Source of the DNA: Cyclonatronum proteinivorum
GTDB lineage: Bacteria > Bacteroidota > Rhodothermia > Balneolales > Cyclonatronaceae
Direction of reading: 5' to 3'
Length of the DNA: 64,000 nt
Assembly (NCBI RefSeq): GCF_003353065.1
Contig: NZ_CP027806.1
Span: 496,001 to 560,000, forward strand
The first letter of the stretch is position 1. Each line of letters opens with the position of its first letter. Shown here in pieces: positions 1 to 8,022 of this stretch. Below the pieces are notes generated by a model. The model was not told where the DNA came from. It ran no database searches and saw only the letters and a list, made by a program, of their open reading frames with translations. Made by a program: the position numbers and the translations under genes.

Positions 1-142
1 ACTCATAAACCGCATGATAAGGCAGCAGAATACGGTCGCCCCTCACCCGGATTTCAACGGGACTCCATACCCGCAGCAACACCTCTGCCAGCAGTAAGGC
101 TGCAAAAAGTCCCAGGAAAAATGCTGCAAGATTCTTCAGCAT
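1..142 (-). CDS. N-terminus of a membrane-anchored protein, cut by the window edge
   Basis: Only the first 47 codons are present; the gene continues past the left edge. It begins MLKNLAAFFLGLFAALLLAE, a hydrophobic segment with one early lysine, followed by VLLRVWSPVEIRVRGDRILL. This arrangement (one N-terminal membrane anchor, then an E-x-x-LR motif) resembles the start of membrane-anchored SGNH/GDSL hydrolase-like proteins, but no catalytic motif lies inside the window. Its ATG is 156 bases from the 3' end of the neighbouring S9 peptidase gene, which reads in the same direction. The family guess is weak; the reading frame and signal/anchor segment are reasonably clear. Confidence 0.5.
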   Translation of the reverse strand, partial: MLKNLAAFFLGLFAALLLAEVLLRVWSPVEIRVRGDRILLPYHAVYE

Positions 143-298
143 GACAGTATCCGGATTAATTTAATTGGCAAGTGCTGATCGGGGGAAATTTATGAGGCCC
201 ATGAAGTGCGCATTCCTGCTGTCAGCTTGCATGCAGGAAGAACATTTCAGGGGCTTTTATAGGGTGAGGCGTGCGTAATTCAAAACACGACCCGCTAA

Positions 299-2236
299 TC
301 AGTTTCGCAAATGGCGCGCAAAAAAGCCTAACATCGTTTTATAGAGTTCGATGCGGTTCTCTTCGTGCTGAAAGCCGTGCCCTTCGTTGTACTTCACCAT
401 ATAAGGCACGTGGAAACTGCGTGCACGCAGGTTGGCGACCATCTGATCGGACTCGTTGATGTTCACCCGCGGATCATTCGCGCCCTGTACCACATACACC
501 GGACGCGTAATTTTCTCTGTGTTCAGGGCCGGGGAAACCTGTTTCATAATTTCCTGATCGGTTTCATCTTCAAAATCGTACCACTGTGCGCGGAGCTGAC
601 CCATGAAGGGTTTCCAGTACGGCGGGAAGGATTCGTAGAAGGTGAAGAGGTTGGATACGCCCACGTAATCTACGGCGCAGCAGTACAGCTCCGGGGTTTT
701 GACGAGGGAGCCGAGTGCGGCGAGTCCGCCGTAACTGCCGCCGTAAATCGCAACACGCTGCGGGTCGATGCTAAAGTTTTCGAGGGCGAAAGCAACGCCA
801 TCTTCCAGGTCATCGAGCATGCGGCGACCAATTTGCTTGCTGCCGGCGAGGTAGAACTTCTTGCCGTATCCGCCGGAGCCGCGGTAGTTGATTTGCAGGG
901 TCGCATAGCCGCGGCTTGCAAAAAGCTGCGCCTCGGGGTTGAAGCCCCACTCGTCCCGCGGACCATACGGGCCGCCGTGCGGATTCACGATCAGCGGCAC
1001 TTTTCCTTCGGAAGCTTCGGCGGGCAGGGTGAGGTAGCCGTGCAGGGTGAGTCCGTCGCGGCTTTTAAACTGCACCGGACGCATCTCCGCCATGTCAGCC
1101 GGATTGAGGTGCGGCATCATCTCCGCGATTTTTTCGAAGCTGTCGGAGGCGGTGTCGTACAGGTAGTAGGCGCCGTAGTTGCGGTCGCTGCCGGCATACA
1201 GCAGGTAGCGGGATTCATCATCCGTGCGCCCGGCAACGCTGAATTCCATCCCCTGAAAATACGCGGTAAAAATGCTGTGAAGGCGCGTGAAGGTCTCACT
1301 CACGGGGATGATGATGTCTTTTTCACCGGTATAATAATAGAAGTCGATCTCGAAGCCGCGCTTGCGGGACGTTGTGAGGCCACCGGCATCGTAGGTTTCG
1401 TGCCGGAACAGGGTCTCGGTTTTGGTGCGGGTCGCAAGGTCGTAGCGGATGAGCTCTTCGGTGTCACTTTCGAGATTGGAGCTTACGTAGGCGAGGTGCG
1501 GGTTATCGGAGGTATAGTCGAATCCCAGTAGTCCGAAGCTGTCCTGCCAGCCGGTGCGCACGACTTCTTCAAAAGGCGCGTCTTCATCTTTACGATAAAG
1601 CAGCACGTATTCAACCCCGTTTTCCTGACGGGTGAGCGCCCGCAGCCGGCCGTCTTTGTCGAACTGATAGCCCATCACCGGCGACATCGGGTTGTCGTTG
1701 GTGTACAGCTTTTCGAGGGCGCCGGTGTTGACATTGATCTTGTAGGGCTCGAACAGCTGCGGGTTTTCCTTGTTCATCTGTATGATGATGTGTTCCGGAT
1801 CTTCCTTGAGCTGATTGAGCAGCATTACCTTCACCCCGTCGAAAGGGGTGAGCGCCTGAAAGCCGGTGCCGTCCACATTGATGCCGTAGAGCTGATGGTT
1901 TTCGTCCCCGCTTTTGTCCTGCACGTAGAGGAGGCGGTCGTCGGTGACCCACAGGTAGCCGTCAATCAGCTCGTCGCCTTCATCGAGCACTTTCCGGACT
2001 TCACCGGTTTCGAAGTGCCGGACGAAGATTGGGCGGCGACCGTGTTCGTCGCGCTCGCGGTAGGCGATCCAGGTGCCGCCGGGGGAGAGTTTAAAGGCCG
2101 AGAGGGCGGGCTTTCGGAAGTAGTCTTCTACAGAGTAGCGGTAGGTGCCGGTGTCGAGGGCGGCGAGGGACTGAAGTTCTTCTTGTGAGGAGGGCAGTTC
2201 CGGGTTACCGGGCAGCGTTGGGTTTTCTGTTTCCAT
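299..2236 (-). CDS. S9 family prolyl oligopeptidase-like peptidase
   Basis: A 645-residue serine peptidase of the prolyl oligopeptidase / acylaminoacyl-peptidase family, expected to cleave short peptides. The N-terminal ~370 residues form the beta-propeller-like part (repeated D-rich blades); the C-terminal ~250 residues form an alpha/beta hydrolase. The catalytic triad is readable: Ser501 in GGSYGG, Asp588 in QGANDPRVN and His620 in NEGHGF. The oxyanion region NPHGGPYGPRD is present. No signal peptide is visible at METENPTLPGNPELP, so a cytoplasmic location is inferred. Length is normal for the family. It is transcribed away from the rpmB operon and shares a divergent intergenic region with it. 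The exact substrate cannot be told from sequence. Confidence 0.93.
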   Translation of the reverse strand: METENPTLPGNPELPSSQEELQSLAALDTGTYRYSVEDYFRKPALSAFKLSPGGTWIAYRERDEHGRRPIFVRHFETGEVRKVLDEGDELIDGYLWVTDDRLLYVQDKSGDENHQLYGINVDGTGFQALTPFDGVKVMLLNQLKEDPEHIIIQMNKENPQLFEPYKINVNTGALEKLYTNDNPMSPVMGYQFDKDGRLRALTRQENGVEYVLLYRKDEDAPFEEVVRTGWQDSFGLLGFDYTSDNPHLAYVSSNLESDTEELIRYDLATRTKTETLFRHETYDAGGLTTSRKRGFEIDFYYYTGEKDIIIPVSETFTRLHSIFTAYFQGMEFSVAGRTDDESRYLLYAGSDRNYGAYYLYDTASDSFEKIAEMMPHLNPADMAEMRPVQFKSRDGLTLHGYLTLPAEASEGKVPLIVNPHGGPYGPRDEWGFNPEAQLFASRGYATLQINYRGSGGYGKKFYLAGSKQIGRRMLDDLEDGVAFALENFSIDPQRVAIYGGSYGGLAALGSLVKTPELYCCAVDYVGVSNLFTFYESFPPYWKPFMGQLRAQWYDFEDETDQEIMKQVSPALNTEKITRPVYVVQGANDPRVNINESDQMVANLRARSFHVPYMVKYNEGHGFQHEENRIELYKTMLGFFARHLRN

Positions 2237-2356
2237 GAGAATAGTATGGTATGGTACTAAAGGTCAGGTTGGGATGCCGGATCGGAGCGCCTGTTTGCTG
2301 TGCCCGCCGGCGTGATGGGTCCAAAATAAGGCACACCCGCAAGCTTTGAAATAAAA

Positions 2357-2387
2357 TTGGTTTTGATTTCATTTCCCCTTATTTTTG
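2357..2387 (+). promoter_or_regulatory. Bacteroidota-type promoter for rpmB operon
   Basis: A TTGG element (2357-2360) lies 19 bases upstream of TATTTTTG (2380-2387). The latter fits the TAnnTTTG -7 consensus described for the primary sigma factor of Bacteroidota, with the usual spacing to a TTG-type -33 element. Transcription would start near 2393, just before the leader hairpin. Confidence 0.55.
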
Positions 2388-2403
2388 CAATCTGTATAAA
2401 AAC

Positions 2404-2464
2404 AGGAAGCTTTGCAGCGCACAGGTATATCAGATTCGTTGTGCTGCTGCAAAGCTTCCTTTTT
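2404..2464 (+). promoter_or_regulatory. Leader hairpin with terminator form in front of rpmB
   Basis: Arms 2404-2422 and 2441-2460 (AGGAAGCTTTGCAGC against GCTGCAAAGCTTCCT, plus GCAC/GTGC beyond a one-base bulge) form a ~19-bp stem with an 18-base loop, directly followed by five T. This is the form of a Rho-independent terminator. It starts only ~10 bases after the predicted transcription start and ends 35 bases before the rpmB ATG, so it would act as an attenuator or end a short leader RNA. No upstream gene reads in this direction that would need a terminator here. Confidence 0.6.
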
Positions 2465-2499
2465 AACCAAGTATATCTCCATCCCAAAAAAGAAATCCC

Positions 2500-2733
2500 A
2501 TGTCACGCAGAGACGATATTACAGGGTCTAAAGCCATGAACGGCTACCGTTCATCGAAGGCGAACAATAAGACCAAGCGTCTTTTCCATCTTAACCTTCA
2601 GAAAAGAAAGTTCTACATTCCGGAAGAAGACCGCTGGGTAACGCTGAAGGTTAGCTCCAAAACCCTTCGCACCATCAACAAGAATGGAATTTACGCCGTG
2701 CTGAAGAAGAACGGATTACTTAACAAAATCTAA
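2500..2733 (+). CDS. rpmB: 50S ribosomal protein bL28
   Basis: A 77-residue basic protein with the bL28 pattern: N-terminal SRRDDITGSKAMNGYRSSKA, then the central NLQKRKFYIPEEDRWVTLKV and C-terminal TINKNGIYAVLKKNG. It is a structural component of the large ribosomal subunit. It is the first gene of a tight cluster with rpmG (20 bases downstream) and a DUF4295 gene, an order typical of Bacteroidota and relatives. The N-terminal Cys pair of zinc-type L28 is absent. Expression is probably set by the promoter and terminator-like hairpin just upstream. Confidence 0.97.
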   Translation: MSRRDDITGSKAMNGYRSSKANNKTKRLFHLNLQKRKFYIPEEDRWVTLKVSSKTLRTINKNGIYAVLKKNGLLNKI

Positions 2734-2753
2734 TTCGATAAAGGAGCTGCATT

Positions 2754-2924
2754 ATGGCAAAAGCAAAAGGCAACCGTATTCAGGTTATTCTGGAATGCAC
2801 CGAAAAGCCCGGTACTTCCCGCTATGTTACCACTAAAAACCGCAGAACGACCACCGGTCGTATGGAACTGAAGAAGTACAATCCTGTTCTGCGCAAGCAC
2901 ACTGTGCACAAAGAAATCAAATAA
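2754..2924 (+). CDS. rpmG: 50S ribosomal protein bL33
   Basis: A 56-residue protein ([20 protein letters not shown]... ending [12 protein letters not shown]). The [20 protein letters not shown] block followed by KYNPVLRKH is diagnostic of bL33. Only one cysteine is present, so this is the zinc-independent (C-minus) form. It sits 20 bases after rpmB and 33 bases before the DUF4295 gene, clearly one operon. The start is the only ATG that gives the family's usual N-terminus, preceded by a moderate AAGGAG sequence. Confidence 0.97.
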   Translation: MAKAKGNRIQVILECTEKPGTSRYVTTKNRRTTTGRMELKKYNPVLRKHTVHKEIK

Positions 2925-2957
2925 GTAATTCATTTTTAACCCGAAAGGTTATTTACA

Positions 2958-3128
2958 ATGGCTAAGAAGCAATCATTCGGTGAAAAAGTGCTTGCCGCTA
3001 AAATGGCACAGCGCAAAATGGCGAAAGTCATCATCGCACATAAATCCCAACAGGGCTCCGCGAAATTTAAGGAAGCAATCGTTGATGCAGATAAAATCAA
3101 TGATTTCATTTCTGCCAACCGCGCCTGA
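2958..3128 (+). CDS. DUF4295 family small protein, probable ribosome-associated
   Basis: A 56-residue basic protein, MAKKQSFGEKVLAAKMAQRK at the start and KINDFISANRA at the end. DUF4295 proteins occur directly downstream of rpmG in Bacteroidota, as here. I recall that a small Bacteroidota-specific large-subunit protein of this type has been described in a ribosome structure, but I cannot verify the name from sequence. Its position as the last gene before a strong terminator, together with the ribosomal genes, supports a ribosome role. Confidence 0.9.
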   Translation: MAKKQSFGEKVLAAKMAQRKMAKVIIAHKSQQGSAKFKEAIVDADKINDFISANRA

Positions 3129-3203
3129 TCTCTACCTGTTTTTTTGCAGTTACTGCCGCCCCCGCATTTTTTGTGACGTGTTGTAGTTGTAGTTGTAGTG
3201 AGT

Positions 3204-3246
3204 AAAAAGGTTGTATTCCTTCCGGAGTGCAACCTTTTTTATTTTT
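3204..3246 (+). terminator. Rho-independent terminator of the rpmB operon
   Basis: AAAAAGGTTG and CAACCTTTTTT pair around a short loop, and the T-run continues to ~3246. It lies ~75 bases after the DUF4295 stop codon. A small TTGTAG triplet repeat (3181-3198) sits just before it. Confidence 0.85.
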
Positions 3247-3345
3247 ACTGCACACGGTTTGGCAATTTGCTGAAACCTGCCGGATGAAAAGATCCGGAGC
3301 ACGCCCGGGTTGGTCGCCGAACGTATAGAGCGGTAAAGCCCGAAT

Positions 3346-3432
3346 AAAAAAAGCAAGGGCTTTATCTTAGGTTTGGGGGCTCGGGAGCTGACACCCCAAC
3401 TCCTGATGTTCACGGAGTTTTCCCAAAAAAAA
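3346..3432 (+). repeat. Dispersed ~87-bp repeat, copy 1
   Basis: Begins with an A-run and GCAAGGG, contains TTTGGGGGCTC, and ends TGATGTTCACGGAGTTTTCCC followed by an A-run. It shares these blocks with copies near 19.3, 31.0, 46.4, 51.4, 54.1 and 58.4 kb. This copy diverges in the middle (the ACGAAAGACC block is replaced). It lies in the 476-base spacer (3129-3604) between the rpmB operon terminator and metH; the rest of that spacer shows no gene and no riboswitch I recognise. Confidence 0.85.
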
Positions 3433-3604
3433 CACAAGACAGAAATGGCGGGATTGCCGGTCTCAGGCTTACCCTGAGGTAGCACTTCCCTGTCGAAAAT
3501 ATTGCAGCGGTCGCTGCTGAATTGCAGGCCGTTGTTTGCTGTTACGCCTGCTGTTTTAAGCGGGTGGTCTTCACCTGATATCTTGCCGGAAATCACTAAA
3601 AATT

Positions 3605-6600
3605 ATGTCTGATAACACTATTGCACCTGCCAAAACTGAAACCCTGAAAAACCTGCTGCGCACGCGCGTGCTGGTGCTCGACGGCGCGATGGGAACCATG
3701 ATTCAGAAGCACAATCTCGAGGAAGAAGATTTTCGCGGGACCCGTTTTCAGGACTGGCCGGTGAACCTGAAAGGCAATAACGACCTGTTGAGCATTACCC
3801 GGCCGGATATCATCAGGGGGATTCATGAGGCTTTTCTGGAAGCCGGTGCGGATATCATTGAGACCAATACTTTTAGCTCGAACCGCATTTCGCTGGCGGA
3901 TTATCAACAGGAGGCCTTCACGCATGAGCTGAACGTGGCCTCAGCCCGTCTTGCCCGTGAAGCTGCCGATGCCTTTACCGCGCAAAATCCCGATAAGCCG
4001 CGTTTTGTGGCCGGTGCGATGGGGCCGACCAACCGCACGCTCTCGATGTCACCGGATGTAAACGACCCCGGCTACCGCGCCGTGACCTTTGAGGAACTCA
4101 GCGCGGCCTATTATGAGCAAATCGAGGGTTTGGTGGAAGGCGGCGCTGACATCCTGCTGGTTGAGACCATTTTCGATACGCTCAACGCCAAAGCTGCGCT
4201 CTACGCCATTCAGCAACACGCGCAGCATACCGGCATGCAGCTGCCGGTGATGATTTCCGGGACCATTGTTGATCAAAGCGGACGCACGCTTTCCGGGCAG
4301 ACGACCCGCGCGTTCTGGACGTCTCTTATGCACACGCCCAACCTGATTTCCATCGGCCTGAACTGCGCGCTTGGCTCCAAACAAATGCGTCCGTTTATTC
4401 AGGAGCTTTCCAGGGTTTCGCATGTGTGCACGAGCCTGTACCCGAATGCGGGGCTGCCCAACGAGTTCGGGGAGTATGATGAATCTGCCGAGTACTTCGG
4501 GAATGCGATTCGCGACTATTTAAATGATGGTTTTCTGAACTTGGTCGGCGGCTGTTGCGGTACGACGCCCGAGCACATTGCTGCTGTGGCGCGACAGGCG
4601 GCACAGGCGAAACCCCGCGAACTGCCGCGTCCGACACGCCTGCTTTCGCTTTCGGGACTCGAGCCGCTTGTCATCACGCCTGAGACCAATTTTGTGAACA
4701 TAGGCGAGCGCACCAACGTGACCGGCTCACCCCGTTTTGCGCGTCTCATCAAAGAGGACAATCTCGACGAAGCCCTATCCGTGGCGCGTCAGCAAGTGGA
4801 GAACGGTGCGCAGATTATTGACATCAATATGGATGAGGGCATGCTCGATTCCGAGGCCCTCATGCGGCGCTTCCTGAACCTGCTCGCCGCCGAGCCGGAT
4901 ATTTCCCGCGTGCCGGTGATGATTGATTCCTCGAAGTGGAGCGTGCTGAAGGCCGGACTCGAAAGCACGCAGGGCAAGTGCGTGGTCAACTCCATCAGCC
5001 TGAAAGAAGGCGAGGAAGCCTTCAAAGCACAGGCCCGCGAAATCATGAAATACGGTGCGGCGGTGGTTGTGATGGCCTTCGATGAGCAGGGTCAGGCCGA
5101 TGTGTACGAGCGCAAAATTGAAGTCTGCGCCCGCGCCTACCGCATTTTGGTGGATGAAGTCGGCTTTCCGCCGCAGGATATCATTTTCGACCCCAACGTG
5201 CTGACCGTTGCTACCGGCATTGAAGAGCACAACTCCTATGCCCTCGATTTTATCCGGGCGACAAAGTGGATCAAAGAAAACCTGCCGCATGCGAAAGTGA
5301 GCGGCGGCATCAGCAACATTTCGTTTTCCTTCCGCGGCAACAATCCCGTGCGCGAAGCCATGCACTCGGCTTTCCTGTTTCACGCAATCCGTGCGGGTCT
5401 CGATATGGGCATCGTGAACGCGGGCATGCTCGAAGTGTACGACGACATCCCGCAGGACCTGCTCACGCATGTGGAGGACGTGCTCCTGAACCGTCATCCG
5501 GACGCGACCGAGCGGCTCGTGACTTTCGCCGAGAATTTTGTGTCCAACGGCAAACAGAAGGAGGTCAAAACCCTGGAATGGCGCGAGAAAAGCGTGGAAG
5601 AGCGCCTGCAGTACGCCCTGCTCAAAGGCATCGTGGATTTTGTGGAAGACGACACCGAGGAAGCACGCCTTAAATACCCGGAGCCGCTTCAGGTGATTGA
5701 AGGTCCGCTGATGGACGGCATGAACGTGGTCGGCGATCTTTTTGGCGAAGGCAAGATGTTTCTCCCGCAGGTCGTGAAAAGCGCCCGCGTGATGAAGAAA
5801 TCGGTAGCCGTACTTATTCCGTACATCGAAGAGGCGCAGCGTCAGGCGCAGACTTCAACGGCCAAAGCCAAGGTGCTGCTTGCAACGGTGAAAGGTGATG
5901 TGCACGACATCGGCAAAAACATCGTGGGCGTCGTGCTTGCCTGCAATAACTTTGAAGTGATTGATCTCGGGGTGATGGTGCCTGCCGAAAAAATTCTGGA
6001 AGAAGCACAGCGGCAACAAGTGGACGTGATCGGCCTGAGCGGACTCATCACGCCTTCGCTCGATGAAATGGTGCACGTGGCCAAAGAGATGGAGCGCCTC
6101 GGTATGAAGATTCCGCTGCTGATCGGTGGCGCGACGACTTCCCGCATTCACACCGCTGTGAAAATTGCCCCGCACTACTCCGGCCCGGTCATTCACGTGC
6201 TTGACGCCTCCCGAAGCGTACCGGTCGTGGGCAAACTTACCACCGAAAGCATGCGTGAGGGCTTCGCGTCGGAAGTCCGCAGCGAGTACGAAACCCTGGC
6301 CGAGGGGCACCGCAACAAGGGCGAGCGCGAAAGCTACCGCAGCTTTGCCGCAGCCGTCGCCAACCGGACCCCCATTAACTGGAAAGCTGAAGATCTGGCC
6401 AAACCCAACAAAACCGGGATTCAGGTTTTCGAAGATGTGGACCTTGCCGAACTGCGCCCCTACATTGACTGGACGCCCTTTTTCATCACCTGGCAGCTCG
6501 CGGGCAAATACCCCGCAATTCTCGAGGATGAAATTGTAGGCGAACAGGCACGGCTGCTGTTTCAGGACGCCAATGCGCTGCTTGATGAAATCATCCGCGA

Positions 6601-7315
6601 CAAAAGCCTGACCGCGAAAGCGGTAATGGGCATTTTCCCGGCCAACGCGGTGGGCGAGGATGTCGAGATTTACAGCGACGAGAACCGCACTGAAGTCCGG
6701 GCCGTATTCCGCATGCTCCGGCAGCAAACCCAGAAGCGCGCGGGTCAGCCCAACCGCTCCCTCGCGGATTTCATCGCACCCAAAGAAACCGGGCTGCCCG
6801 ACTACTTCGGCGCCTTCGCGGTCACTACCGGCATCGGCATCGAAACCCTGCTCGAACAATGCGCCCGCGAGAACGACGATTACAAATCCATCATGATTAA
6901 AGCCGTAGCCGACCGGCTCGCCGAGGCCCTTGCCGAGTACCTGCACGAGCGTGTCCGCCGTGAAATCTGGGGATACGCCCCGGAGGAAAACCTCACCAAC
7001 GACGAGCTCATCCGCGAGCACTACCGCGGCATACGTCCGGCGCCGGGCTACCCCGCCTGCCCTGATCATACCGAAAAACAGACCCTCTTCGACCTGCTGC
7101 TCGTGCCCGAAACCACGGGCATCAGCCTCACCGAATCCTTCGCGATGTACCCCGCGGCCTCAGTCAGCGGCTTCTACCTCGCCCACCCCGAATCGGCCTA
7201 CTTCCGCGTAGGACGCATACAACGCGATCAGATCGAAGACTACGCCGCCCGCAAAGGCACCTCCCCCGAAAGCTGCGAACGCTGGCTCGCCCCGAATTTG
7301 GGCTACGAACCGTAG
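3605..7315 (+). CDS. metH: Cobalamin-dependent methionine synthase
   Basis: A full-length 1236-residue enzyme that transfers the methyl group of 5-methyltetrahydrofolate through cobalamin to homocysteine. Modules in order: homocysteine-binding barrel (~15-335) with zinc ligands Cys254, Cys317 and Cys318 ([10 protein letters not shown]); pterin-binding barrel (~355-640, with [13 protein letters not shown]); cobalamin cap and Rossmann domain (~655-890) with the cobalt ligand His767 in DVHDIGKN; and the SAM-binding reactivation domain (~915-1236, with [12 protein letters not shown]). All are complete. It stands alone, with repeats on both sides. metF on the other strand at 16.4 kb supplies the methyl donor. 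No cobalamin riboswitch was recognised upstream. Confidence 0.98.
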   Translation: MSDNTIAPAKTETLKNLLRTRVLVLDGAMGTMIQKHNLEEEDFRGTRFQDWPVNLKGNNDLLSITRPDIIRGIHEAFLEAGADIIETNTFSSNRISLADYQQEAFTHELNVASARLAREAADAFTAQNPDKPRFVAGAMGPTNRTLSMSPDVNDPGYRAVTFEELSAAYYEQIEGLVEGGADILLVETIFDTLNAKAALYAIQQHAQHTGMQLPVMISGTIVDQSGRTLSGQTTRAFWTSLMHTPNLISIGLNCALGSKQMRPFIQELSRVSHVCTSLYPNAGLPNEFGEYDESAEYFGNAIRDYLNDGFLNLVGGCCGTTPEHIAAVARQAAQAKPRELPRPTRLLSLSGLEPLVITPETNFVNIGERTNVTGSPRFARLIKEDNLDEALSVARQQVENGAQIIDINMDEGMLDSEALMRRFLNLLAAEPDISRVPVMIDSSKWSVLKAGLESTQGKCVVNSISLKEGEEAFKAQAREIMKYGAAVVVMAFDEQGQADVYERKIEVCARAYRILVDEVGFPPQDIIFDPNVLTVATGIEEHNSYALDFIRATKWIKENLPHAKVSGGISNISFSFRGNNPVREAMHSAFLFHAIRAGLDMGIVNAGMLEVYDDIPQDLLTHVEDVLLNRHPDATERLVTFAENFVSNGKQKEVKTLEWREKSVEERLQYALLKGIVDFVEDDTEEARLKYPEPLQVIEGPLMDGMNVVGDLFGEGKMFLPQVVKSARVMKKSVAVLIPYIEEAQRQAQTSTAKAKVLLATVKGDVHDIGKNIVGVVLACNNFEVIDLGVMVPAEKILEEAQRQQVDVIGLSGLITPSLDEMVHVAKEMERLGMKIPLLIGGATTSRIHTAVKIAPHYSGPVIHVLDASRSVPVVGKLTTESMREGFASEVRSEYETLAEGHRNKGERESYRSFAAAVANRTPINWKAEDLAKPNKTGIQVFEDVDLAELRPYIDWTPFFITWQLAGKYPAILEDEIVGEQARLLFQDANALLDEIIRDKSLTAKAVMGIFPANAVGEDVEIYSDENRTEVRAVFRMLRQQTQKRAGQPNRSLADFIAPKETGLPDYFGAFAVTTGIGIETLLEQCARENDDYKSIMIKAVADRLAEALAEYLHERVRREIWGYAPEENLTNDELIREHYRGIRPAPGYPACPDHTEKQTLFDLLLVPETTGISLTESFAMYPAASVSGFYLAHPESAYFRVGRIQRDQIEDYAARKGTSPESCERWLAPNLGYEP

Positions 7316-7378
7316 GCAGGCCAAACCATTAGCGAAAGAGCAGGCGGGAAAAGCCTGCCCCCGGCATTTCAGGCATTT

Positions 7379-7685
7379 CCCGCATCCGGGCGTATCGTAG
7401 GGGCGTACCCTTGTGGTCGCCGCCTCGGAGGTCGGAATACGCACACACCCAAATTCCAACCCGAATGCCTGAAGCGCCCATCCCGGCATTAATGCGCATT
7501 TCCGACCAGGTTTATAGTCTGGTTATTAAGGCATCCAGGCCGAATCGCGCATTTTGGTGTATCCCGCATCCGGTGGTATCGTAGGGGCGCACCCTTGTGG
7601 TCGCCCATCGGAAGTTGGAATAAGCACACAACCAAATTCCGACCCGAATGCATTAATCCCATCCCCGAATGAACGCGCATTTCCA
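7379..7685. repeat. Direct duplication of ~130 bp, each unit carrying a REP-like palindrome
   Basis: Units at about 7379-7505 and 7560-7685 share, in the same order, TCCCGCATCCGG, a REP-like hairpin (7397-7421 and 7581-7606), a GGAATA-CGCACACA-type block, AAATTCC-GACCCGAATGC and GCGCATTTCC. Each hairpin has stem GGGGCG/CGCCCC plus ACC/GGT around a CTTGT loop. They fill most of the spacer between metH (7315) and gltB, which is otherwise free of genes. Confidence 0.8.
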
Positions 7686-7758
7686 AACCGAGCGAGATAA
7701 AGCTTTGCGCCCTATAGGGTTTTTGGTGTTGTCCGTAAAAATAAGATTATCGTTAAAA

Positions 7759-7766
7759 TATTTTTG
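7759..7766 (+). promoter_or_regulatory. Putative -7 element for gltB
   Basis: TATTTTTG matches the TAnnTTTG element of Bacteroidota promoters and is identical to the one before rpmB. The -33 partner is poor (a TTG lies 27 bases upstream). It is placed just before the twin palindromes at 7777-7807, as expected for a repressor-controlled promoter. Confidence 0.35.
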
Positions 7767-7776
7767 CAATATCGAA

Positions 7777-7807
7777 AAAGCGCTTTAGTAATCTAAAAAA
7801 GCGCTTT
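7777..7807 (+). promoter_or_regulatory. Twin palindromic operator candidate upstream of gltB
   Basis: The same perfect 10-bp palindrome AAAGCGCTTT occurs at 7777-7786 and 7798-7807, with centres 21 bp apart (two helical turns). They lie immediately after the putative -7 element, where a bound dimer pair would block RNA polymerase. The two could also pair with each other as an RNA hairpin. No regulator can be named. Confidence 0.5.
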
Positions 7808-8022
7808 CATGTAGTCTATGTCTTTGTTTTTGTGGAAGGTGAAGTTAAAGCCACTTGCAGCGGGGCTTATTTTTAATCAAATTAAAAGACCGTGGTAATT
7901 ACGAAATTTTATTTCAGATTACCCAAAAAAGGACCATTTGAGAGATGATTCGGCAAACTCTGAGCGCAATATGGTCTATATGTCAGCGACACTTTGTAAC
8001 ACTCTTCCACCAATTACGAGCG

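Noticed and set aside
3179-3199. TTGTAG micro-repeat taken as a CRISPR or VNTR
   Set aside because: Only about three short units without spacers; no CRISPR array was seen anywhere in the window.
3433-3604. Possible cobalamin or SAM riboswitch before metH
   Set aside because: No B12-box or SAM/SAH core was recognised; only short GC hairpins are present.
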